7,291 nt of DNA, from assembly GCA_026990815.1 (NCBI GenBank), contig JALXCS010000096.1:1-7291 (forward strand), read 5' to 3'. Source of the DNA: Methylomonas sp. (GTDB lineage: Bacteria; Pseudomonadota; Gammaproteobacteria; Methylococcales; Methylomonadaceae). Shown here in pieces: positions 1 through 5,594 of this stretch. The translations under genes were made by a program, and so were the position numbers. The notes under the pieces are model-generated. The model worked only from the letters and a program-made list of their open reading frames with translations. It was not told the DNA's origin and did not search any database. Position 1 is the first letter of the stretch; each line of letters starts with the position of its first letter.

Positions 1-1
1 A

Positions 2-1954
2 CAATTTAAGCAACAAATCCTCCCGAAAGGATTTCCTAAAACTCCAGTATGGGGTTACGGGTCGATAGATGCCCCGGATACTGCTGCCAAGGGAGGAAGC
101 TTTTTTTACCCTGGTTTTACTATTGAAACCAGAACCAATCAGGCCATTACTGTCAAATGGGTTAATGACCTTGTAAAAAAGAAAGGAAAATTTTTACCTC
201 ATGTCTTGACAGATACTGTTGATCAAACTCTGCATTGGGCGAATCCCCCTGCAAAAAACTGTATGGACGGCACTAATCATACCGACTGCGCGGTAGCAAG
301 TGACAAGTCCTATAAAGGCCCTATACCAATTGTTACTCATGTGCATGGCGCTGTCACCAACGCAGACAGTGATGGCTACCCTGAAGCATGGTGGTTACCT
401 GATGCCAAAAACATACCTAAAGGATATGAAATGTCAGGTACATTGTTTGATGATGCTGCTGGTTTGCCTAATGGAGATGCCAACCCGGGCGACCTCGGTT
501 ACGCCATATTTGAGTATCCGAACAAGCAAAATGAAACGACTTTATGGTATCACGATCATGCTTTGGGTATTACCCGATTGAATGTTTACGCCGGACTAGC
601 AGGATTTTGGTTAATAAGAGATGATAATGGCCAGGAAAAAAATCTCAATCTTCCGGGCCCTTCGCCACGTGTAGATGACGAACAAGGCAATAACCCCTTC
701 GGCAAATATTACGAAATACCTTTGGTCATTCAAGATCGGTCTTTCAATAAGAATGGTTCTTTGTTTTATCCAAAGCATCGGGCATTTTTTGAACGTATTC
801 CCAAGAAAAAACTCAAAATTAAATTCGCTCCTGAAACTGACATTGCCAAAAGATGGAACCCGGAAGCGTTTTTTAATGTGATGGTTGTTAATGGAGTTAG
901 CTGGCCTTATTTGGATGTGGACAAGGCTCGTTACCGTTTCCGGATTTTGAATGGCAGTAATTCCCGGACATTAAATTTAGCCTTGTTTGTGGTAAATGTT
1001 GACGGTTCTCTTGGTGAAGAAATACCAATGTGGGTAATAGGCGGAGATCAGGGACTGTTATCGGATGTGGTAAAAGTGACAACAGGCAAGCAGGAGCTTT
1101 ACGATGACGAAACAGGAACTATCCATACAATAAATTTAGATCCTGCCCAAGCATTATTGATGGCATCTGCCGAACGCATGGATGTCATTGTTGATTTCAC
1201 CAAGCTTGCCACGGGAACCAAAGTACGGATGATTAATACTGCTCCTGATACTCCTTTCGGAGGGTTTCCAGATTTTAGCGCCAACCCACAAACAACCGGT
1301 CAGGTTATGCAATTTGTTGTTGGGCCAAACTACGGACCTGAATTTGCTCATCCCGGTAAATTATCATTGGCCGATCATGGGCAACTTGATTCATATAGAA
1401 CTCGTTATGTGTCTCTAAATGAAGAAGAATCATCAGAAGTTTGCGTTCTCATCAAGCCCGATGGCTTGATATTGCAACTTGATAATGTCAATCCGGGCCC
1501 AAGCTTTAAAGAAGATTGCAAGGTTGCCGGTGGAGTACCGTTTGCCCCAAGGCAAGCCCTGCTCGGTGTTGTTGATCAGTCAGGGATGCCGATACCGCTG
1601 TTGTGGAGTGATCCTATAACGGAAAATCCATTTTTGGGAACAACTGAAGAATGGGTTATTTCTAATTTTACTGAAGATGCACATCCCATCCACTTACATT
1701 TGGTCAAATTCAAGGTAGTCGGTCGTGAATCTATAGATGGCGTTCCAACAGATATCAATGTACTGCCTTTTGAAAATGGCTTTAAAGACATAGTTATTGC
1801 CTATCCAGGTGAAGTAACTAGAATTCGAGCCCGCTTTAACAATGCTGGGCTTTATGTTTGGCACTGTCATATTCTGGAACATGAAGATAATGAAATGATG
1901 CGGCCATTCTGTGTTGGCAACCCTGGTGAAGATTGTCCTGCAGAACTATTCTAA
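2..1954 (+). CDS. CotA/phenoxazinone-synthase-like multicopper oxidase, 5'-truncated by window edge
   Basis: Multicopper oxidase that would couple one-electron oxidation of a phenolic, metal or bilirubin-like substrate to reduction of O2 to water. The frame is open from base 2, so the start and any signal peptide lie off the left edge. 650 residues are visible. The early TPVWGYG segment (bases 41-61) is typical of CotA/bilirubin oxidases. All four copper motifs are intact: HVHG at 338-349, HDH at 551-559, HPIHLH at 1682-1699, and HCHILEH from 1862 with the axial Met at 1895. By CotA analogy these give the T1 site (His 1682, Cys 1865, His 1880, Met 1895) and the T2/T3 cluster. At over 650 residues it is longer than CotA (about 510) and nearer phenoxazinone synthase (about 640). 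Six cysteines besides the T1 Cys fall in three close pairs, which suits an exported, disulfide-bonded protein. The family is certain; the substrate is unknown. Confidence 0.93.
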   Translation, partial: QFKQQILPKGFPKTPVWGYGSIDAPDTAAKGGSFFYPGFTIETRTNQAITVKWVNDLVKKKGKFLPHVLTDTVDQTLHWANPPAKNCMDGTNHTDCAVASDKSYKGPIPIVTHVHGAVTNADSDGYPEAWWLPDAKNIPKGYEMSGTLFDDAAGLPNGDANPGDLGYAIFEYPNKQNETTLWYHDHALGITRLNVYAGLAGFWLIRDDNGQEKNLNLPGPSPRVDDEQGNNPFGKYYEIPLVIQDRSFNKNGSLFYPKHRAFFERIPKKKLKIKFAPETDIAKRWNPEAFFNVMVVNGVSWPYLDVDKARYRFRILNGSNSRTLNLALFVVNVDGSLGEEIPMWVIGGDQGLLSDVVKVTTGKQELYDDETGTIHTINLDPAQALLMASAERMDVIVDFTKLATGTKVRMINTAPDTPFGGFPDFSANPQTTGQVMQFVVGPNYGPEFAHPGKLSLADHGQLDSYRTRYVSLNEEESSEVCVLIKPDGLILQLDNVNPGPSFKEDCKVAGGVPFAPRQALLGVVDQSGMPIPLLWSDPITENPFLGTTEEWVISNFTEDAHPIHLHLVKFKVVGRESIDGVPTDINVLPFENGFKDIVIAYPGEVTRIRARFNNAGLYVWHCHILEHEDNEMMRPFCVGNPGEDCPAELF

Positions 1955-1963
1955 ATGGCTTCA

Positions 1964-2000
1964 GGACTGAAAGTTCCTTTTAAAGGGGCGCTTTCAGTCC
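1964..2000. terminator. Strong inverted repeat after the oxidase gene (possible terminator or attenuator)
   Basis: The arms GGACTGAAAG (1964-1973) and CTTTCAGTCC (1991-2000) are perfectly complementary over 10 bp around a 17-base loop. The loop holds a smaller CCTT/AAGG pairing. It begins 9 bases after the oxidase stop codon, where a terminator is expected. No T-run follows on either strand, so it is not a classical intrinsic terminator. It could instead stabilise mRNA ends, attenuate read-through into the FKBP genes or bind a protein. The repeat is plain in the sequence; its role is inferred. Confidence 0.5.
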
Positions 2001-2011
2001 GAGGCTGGAAT

Positions 2012-2039
2012 TTGGCGACAGCTCACAACCAGACATAAA
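2012..2039 (+). promoter_or_regulatory. Weak sigma70-like promoter candidate before the FKBP pair
   Basis: TTGGCG (2012-2017) and CATAAA (2034-2039) each match four of six consensus bases, with a 16-base spacer. Transcription would start near 2046. That would favour the ATG at 2070 over the one at 2049 as the FKBP start. The match is weak and could be chance. Confidence 0.2.
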
Positions 2040-2060
2040 CTGATTCCAATGTCAAATAAT

Positions 2061-2064
2061 AGGA
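2061..2064 (+). promoter_or_regulatory. Ribosome binding site deciding the first FKBP start
   Basis: AGGA sits 5 bases before the ATG at 2070. The upstream in-frame ATG at 2049 has no purine-rich Shine-Dalgarno site in front of it. This is the main reason for preferring 2070. Confidence 0.5.
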
Positions 2065-2069
2065 AAATT

Positions 2070-2780
2070 ATGTTAGAAAAATTATTATTCATGTTGTTCT
2101 GCTGCGTTTTTATCAGCACTGTCCACGCTGAGGACAAAAGCAACATCAAAAATGATACTGATCGTATCAGCTATAGCCTAGGGTATCAGATAGGGCAAGA
2201 TTTCAGGCGCCAGAAAGTCAAACCATCTTCAAACGCTCTCATGCAGGGAATTTTGGATGCAACACAGAAAAAGCAACCTACATTATCTCCTGTAGAAATG
2301 TATAGTTTGCTGGTAGGAATGAAAAAACAAATACAGGTTTCGGAAATCAAAGAAAAAAAACAAAAAGTTTATTTGTTTCGCAAACAAGGCCGGGAATTTT
2401 TGACAGAAAATGCCCGAAAAAAAGATGTCGTAACTTTACCCAGCGGACTGCAATACAGGGTTATCCGGCCAGGCAAGGGAAAAACACCCAAAATAACTGA
2501 TATTGTTTCAACAAATTATCGTGGCACTACGATTGATGGTCGTGAATTTGATAGTTCCTATAGAGATGGAAAGCCCGCACAATTTAAACTTCAAAACCTT
2601 ATTCCGGGCTGGTCTGAAGCACTACAAAAAATGCACGAAGGCGCTGTTTGGCAATTATTTATCCCATCCCACCTGGGATATCGAAGCCGGGGGCCTCTTG
2701 CAAATCAGGTCCTGATTTATGATGTGGAGTTAATTGCAGTTAATGAAGCCTCTGAGCAACCCAAAACGAATGAGGAATAG
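2070..2780 (+). CDS. Exported FKBP-type peptidyl-prolyl isomerase, Mip/FkpA-like (first of tandem pair)
   Basis: Predicted periplasmic cis-trans prolyl isomerase and folding helper. From the ATG at 2070 it has 236 residues; an in-frame ATG at 2049 would add seven, but only 2070 has a Shine-Dalgarno site. Residues 1-20 form a signal peptide with a hydrophobic core LLFMLFCCVFIS and likely cleavage after VHA. Residues about 30-90 resemble the Mip/FkpA dimerisation domain (ISYSLGYQIGQDF, then a helical region). A Lys-rich linker leads to the FKBP domain at about 120-225. Counterparts of the FKBP12 pocket residues are kept: Tyr150, Phe160-Asp161, Leu177-Ile178, Trp181, Tyr204 and Tyr217 (Phe99 in FKBP12). 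The usual IPPN(A/S)TL segment is replaced by PLANQVL, and Gly after the pocket Tyr is replaced by Arg. It ends 3 bases before a paralogue and lies downstream of a copper oxidase, whose folding it may assist (inference). No lipobox Cys is evident at the cleavage site, so a soluble protein is favoured. Confidence 0.9.
   Translation: MLEKLLFMLFCCVFISTVHAEDKSNIKNDTDRISYSLGYQIGQDFRRQKVKPSSNALMQGILDATQKKQPTLSPVEMYSLLVGMKKQIQVSEIKEKKQKVYLFRKQGREFLTENARKKDVVTLPSGLQYRVIRPGKGKTPKITDIVSTNYRGTTIDGREFDSSYRDGKPAQFKLQNLIPGWSEALQKMHEGAVWQLFIPSHLGYRSRGPLANQVLIYDVELIAVNEASEQPKTNEE
2772..2776 (+). promoter_or_regulatory. Ribosome binding site of second FKBP, inside the end of the first
   Basis: GAGGA lies within the last codons of the first FKBP gene, 7 bases before the ATG at 2784. 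This strong Shine-Dalgarno site across a 3-base gap suggests cotranscription and translational coupling of the two genes. Confidence 0.75.
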
Positions 2781-2783
2781 TTT

Positions 2784-3476
2784 ATGAAAATGAAAATTTT
2801 TCCAACAATTTTGTTGGCGTATAGCACCTGTTATCCCTGTTTTGCAATACAGCAAGCAAGGGATCAAATTGAAAATATGAAGATAAATTATAGTACCGGA
2901 TATCAAATAGGCAGTGATTTTGACCGTCAGGGCATTAAACTGTCGCCAAAACTTTTAATTCGGGGTATTTTAGACGCTGACAATAATTCCAGCTTATTAA
3001 TGGAATTAAAAGAGATGCGCAAATCATTGGGAAAACTCCGGCAGCACGTTGTTATGATTGACCAGGAAAAATTTGCCGATATTGCTCTAAATAATAAAAA
3101 TAAAGGCGCGCAATTTTTGCTGAAAAATAAGCAAAAAAATGGGGTTGTCGTGCTGCCAAGCGGTTTACAGTACCAGATTATTAAACGGGGAAAAGGCTTG
3201 CATCCACGCAAAAGAGATTACGTCACTGTCCGCTATAGAGGCACATTATTGAACAGGGCTGAAATAGACAACACACTCAATCAAGAATCCGGAGTTACGT
3301 TAAAGGTTGATCATGTAATCAAGGGTTGGTCGGAAGCTCTGATAAAAATGTTGGAAGGGGCAAACTGGCGTTTATTTATCTCGCCTCATCTTGGGTTTGG
3401 GGATCATGCTTTTGGCAAAAATATCCCACCAAATAGCACACTGATTTATGAGGTAGAATTGGTAAAGGTAAACTGA
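2784..3476 (+). CDS. Exported FKBP-type isomerase paralogue with altered active site (second of tandem pair)
   Basis: 230-residue paralogue of the preceding FKBP. Residues 1-21 are a signal peptide (basic MKMK, then a hydrophobic stretch ending CFA). Residues about 31-85 carry the Mip/FkpA-like N-terminal domain, with the shared pattern YSTGYQIGSDF. The FKBP domain covers about 120-230 and keeps VLPSGLQY, GWSEAL and the IPPNSTL motif that its neighbour lacks. In the proline pocket, Tyr151, Asp162, Val178-Ile179 and Trp182 are kept. The Phe36 equivalent of FKBP12 is Ile161 and the Tyr82 equivalent is Phe205 (LGFGDHA). These changes may lower isomerase activity or change specificity, leaving a chaperone or binding role (inference). 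The two proteins agree in scattered blocks only, so the duplication is old. The start is firm: strong Shine-Dalgarno site and a good signal peptide. Probably one operon with the first FKBP. Confidence 0.9.
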   Translation: MKMKIFPTILLAYSTCYPCFAIQQARDQIENMKINYSTGYQIGSDFDRQGIKLSPKLLIRGILDADNNSSLLMELKEMRKSLGKLRQHVVMIDQEKFADIALNNKNKGAQFLLKNKQKNGVVVLPSGLQYQIIKRGKGLHPRKRDYVTVRYRGTLLNRAEIDNTLNQESGVTLKVDHVIKGWSEALIKMLEGANWRLFISPHLGFGDHAFGKNIPPNSTLIYEVELVKVN

Positions 3477-3487
3477 TTTTACATTGT

Positions 3488-3504
3488 ATTTTGAAATTCA
3501 AAAT
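3488..3504. terminator. AT-rich palindrome between convergent genes (weak bidirectional terminator candidate)
   Basis: ATTTTGAA and TTCAAAAT flank a single A, just after the second FKBP stop and before the end of the convergent RRM gene. As a hairpin it has at most about six pairs, nearly all A-T, and no T-run directly after it. The position suits a shared terminator, but the structure is weak. Confidence 0.3.
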
Positions 3505-3535
3505 TCATGTCATTTGGACTCCTTTTTCAAAAAAT

Positions 3536-3964
3536 TTATGCTTGAATACGATGAAAGCTTTTGCTGCTTGAGAAAGTAGCTGGACTTTTTATGATCGTTT
3601 CTAGGTTTGGCCTCCTGCGGCTTCCCCTGCGACGTCTTAATTTTTCAGCTAGTTTTTTATTTACGCCGGTTCTAGAGTCATTGCGCCAGCTTCGGTATTG
3701 ATATTCACGAACCGCAATTCGCTTTTCCAGAATCGGTTTTCTGTTTAGCATTTTGATAACCCTTATGGCGCAGGAATCTGGGCTGATTCTTACCAAAGCA
3801 TGCTGCTCAATGGTTTCCTTGTCAGGATCTTTAATAATTAGAATCTTGACTTCCTCGATATATCCTCCTTTATTGAACCATTTTCCTTTGAGTGCCGGTT
3901 CAATAAATTCAATGATATCTCGATAAAGTGTTTTATTTGGAAGATTTCGTAAAAAAACAATCAT
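3536..3964 (-). CDS. Small RRM-type RNA-binding protein with Arg-rich C-terminal tail
   Basis: 142-residue protein resembling a single RNA recognition motif. IVFLRNLP at residues 2-9 fits the RNP2 strand (hydrophobic, aromatic, then xNL). HALVRI at 55-60 sits where RNP1 is expected but lacks its usual aromatic residues. The closing pattern (AIRVIKMLNRKPI, then RIAVREYQYR, about 66-91) matches helix 2 and strand 4 of an RRM. Residues about 103-118 are very basic (KKLAEKLRRRRGSRRR), as in nucleic-acid-binding tails. The last 25 residues are Ser/Lys-rich with no recognised motif. The start at 3964 is favoured because strand 1 begins at residue 2, although no Shine-Dalgarno site precedes it. The gene is convergent with the FKBP genes and divergent from gnd, so it is probably monocistronic. 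It would bind RNA in the cytoplasm; the target is unknown. The RRM assignment is by pattern only. Confidence 0.75.
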   Translation of the reverse strand: MIVFLRNLPNKTLYRDIIEFIEPALKGKWFNKGGYIEEVKILIIKDPDKETIEQHALVRISPDSCAIRVIKMLNRKPILEKRIAVREYQYRSWRNDSRTGVNKKLAEKLRRRRGSRRRPNLETIIKSPATFSSSKSFHRIQA

Positions 3965-4074
3965 GGCTAAGTATGGTCAACCAGCAAAATCCTTAAAGTA
4001 TAGTAAAAAAAAGAGCGAATGGAGTTTAGCGCCAGTATTTTGAGATTTTTTCCTCAAAGCAGTTGCAATGAATA

Positions 4075-4083
4075 TGCGATAAT
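4075..4083 (+). promoter_or_regulatory. Extended -10 promoter candidate for gnd-zwf
   Basis: TGCGATAAT combines the TGn extension with GATAAT, which matches five of six -10 consensus bases. No good -35 lies 17 bases upstream, as is usual for extended -10 promoters. Transcription would start near 4090, giving a leader of about 47 bases. A weaker alternative is TTGAGA (4040-4045) with TGCAAT (4064-4069). Confidence 0.45.
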
Positions 4084-4126
4084 AAAAAGATTTTTTACAT
4101 TTCTCTTTTCTCAATTCAAAGTTCCC

Positions 4127-4130
4127 GGAG
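4127..4130 (+). promoter_or_regulatory. Ribosome binding site of gnd
   Basis: GGAG lies 6 bases before the ATG at 4137, an ideal distance. It fixes the gnd start. The rest of 3965-4136 holds the divergent control region of the RRM gene and gnd, and no other gene. Confidence 0.75.
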
Positions 4131-4136
4131 TAACAA

Positions 4137-5582
4137 ATGCAAGCAAATATCGGATTGATCGGTCTGGCCGTTATGGGCCAAAATCTGGTTCTGAATATGA
4201 ACGACCATGGATTCAAAGTGGTTGTTCACAATCGATCAAGCAACAAAATTGATGATTTTTTAAATGGTCCCGCCAAGGGTACCCAGGTGGTTGGCGCTTA
4301 TTCGCTCGAGGAACTGGTCGATAAATTAGAATCACCCCGAAAAGTCATGCTGATGGTAAAGGCTGGTGAAGTTGTTGATCAGTACATTGAAAAATTAATT
4401 CCTTTGCTGGATGCTGGCGATATTATTATTGACGGCGGAAATTCACTGTTTACCGATACCAATAGAAGAACGGCCTATTTAGCTAAAAAAAATCTTCGTT
4501 TTATTGGAACTGGCGTTTCGGGTGGCGAAGAAGGCGCGCGGCATGGCCCATCCATCATGCCTGGCGGCAATAAAGAAGCCTGGCCTTATGTAAAACCTAT
4601 TTTTCAAAGTATTGCCGCCCAAGTTGATGGTGAACCTTGCTGTCATTGGGTCGGTGAAAATGGTGCGGGTCATTACGTCAAAATGGTCCACAATGGTATT
4701 GAATATGGTGATATGCAGGTTATTTGCGAAGCCTACCAACTGATGACACAGGGCTTGGGATTAAAGGCTGATGAAATGCAGGAAATTTTTTCAGAGTGGA
4801 ATAAGGGAGTACTAAGTTCTTACCTAATCGAAATTACTGCTAATATTTTGGGTTACAAGGACGAGGATGGCCAGCCACTAATCGATAAGATTCTCGACAC
4901 CGCTGGCCAAAAAGGTACCGGCAAATGGACCGGCATGAATGCATTGGAATTAGGTATTCCTTTGACTTTGATTGCCGAATCAGTATTTGCCCGGTGCTTG
5001 TCTGCGCAAAAAGATGAGCGGGTTATCGCCGCAGAAATTTTGCCTAAACCCACTGGTAAATTCACTGGCAAAAAACAAGATGTCATTGATGCTATTCATG
5101 ATGCTCTTTATGCTTCCAAAATTATTTCTTATGCCCAAGGTTTCAGCTTAATGCGTGAAGCGGCCAAAGAATACCAATGGAATCTGAATTATGGTGAAAT
5201 TGCCTTGATGTGGCGAGGCGGCTGTATTATTCGAAGTCAGTTTTTAAATGATATCAAAAAGGCTTATGACAAACAGCCGAATTTGAAAAACCTGTTGCTG
5301 GATGAATTTTTTGTGAACGCCATCAGTCAAGCTGATGCAGGTTGGCGAAAAACTGTTATGCAAGGGATTGAGCTAGGCATTCCAACGCCTGCTTTTGGTT
5401 CTGCATTATCTTATTATGATGGTTACCGAACCGCGAGATTGCCCGCAAATTTGTTACAGGCGCAGCGTGATTATTTTGGCGCTCATACTTATGAACGAAT
5501 TGACCGGCCTAGGGGTGAATTTTTTCATACTGACTGGACCGGGCATGGCGGTAAAACAGCATCCTCCACTTACAATGTTTAA
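4137..5582 (+). CDS. gnd: 6-phosphogluconate dehydrogenase (decarboxylating)
   Basis: Oxidises 6-phosphogluconate to ribulose-5-phosphate and CO2, making NADPH, in the cytoplasmic oxidative pentose phosphate pathway. The 481 residues are near the usual length of about 470-480 for the long type. The N-terminal Rossmann domain has GLIGLAVMGQN (6-16) and NRSSNK (32-37), the cofactor loop whose Arg33 and Lys37 favour NADP. DGGNS is at 99-103. The signature GVSGGEEGARHGPSIMPGG spans 126-144. The catalytic Lys182, His185-Asn186 and Glu189 lie in HYVKMVHNGIEYGD. The C-terminal tail has DWTGHGG and ends STYNV. Nothing is missing. It is the first gene of an operon with zwf, whose ATG follows 12 bases after this stop. 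Confidence 0.98.
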   Translation: MQANIGLIGLAVMGQNLVLNMNDHGFKVVVHNRSSNKIDDFLNGPAKGTQVVGAYSLEELVDKLESPRKVMLMVKAGEVVDQYIEKLIPLLDAGDIIIDGGNSLFTDTNRRTAYLAKKNLRFIGTGVSGGEEGARHGPSIMPGGNKEAWPYVKPIFQSIAAQVDGEPCCHWVGENGAGHYVKMVHNGIEYGDMQVICEAYQLMTQGLGLKADEMQEIFSEWNKGVLSSYLIEITANILGYKDEDGQPLIDKILDTAGQKGTGKWTGMNALELGIPLTLIAESVFARCLSAQKDERVIAAEILPKPTGKFTGKKQDVIDAIHDALYASKIISYAQGFSLMREAAKEYQWNLNYGEIALMWRGGCIIRSQFLNDIKKAYDKQPNLKNLLLDEFFVNAISQADAGWRKTVMQGIELGIPTPAFGSALSYYDGYRTARLPANLLQAQRDYFGAHTYERIDRPRGEFFHTDWTGHGGKTASSTYNV

Positions 5583-5594
5583 TCGGGCAAAATC

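Noticed and set aside
655..1501. Repeated CCGGGCCC at 655-662 and 1494-1501
   Set aside because: Both fall inside coding sequence at Pro/Gly codons (PGP); two copies of an 8-base string prove nothing.
206..1954. TTG at 206 as the start of the multicopper oxidase
   Set aside because: The frame is open back to base 2 and encodes family-typical sequence such as TPVWGYG, so the true start is off the left edge.
2927..3211. 94-codon reverse-strand ORF inside the second FKBP
   Set aside because: It is fully antisense to a well-supported gene, has no recognisable motif and no sensible start context.
3521..3537. TTTTT/AAAAA run near the end of the RRM gene as an intrinsic terminator
   Set aside because: It pairs only A with T around one base and has no GC-rich stem in front, so it cannot act as a classical terminator.
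4039..4058. TTTGAG/CTCAAA hairpin upstream of gnd as an operator or riboswitch
   Set aside because: The stem is only six mostly A-T pairs around a T-rich loop, with no further structure or known motif.
3977..4252. Overlapping ORFs of about 77-79 codons on both strands spanning the gnd leader
   Set aside because: They cover the promoter, the Shine-Dalgarno site and the beginning of gnd, show no protein-like motifs and are best read as chance frames.
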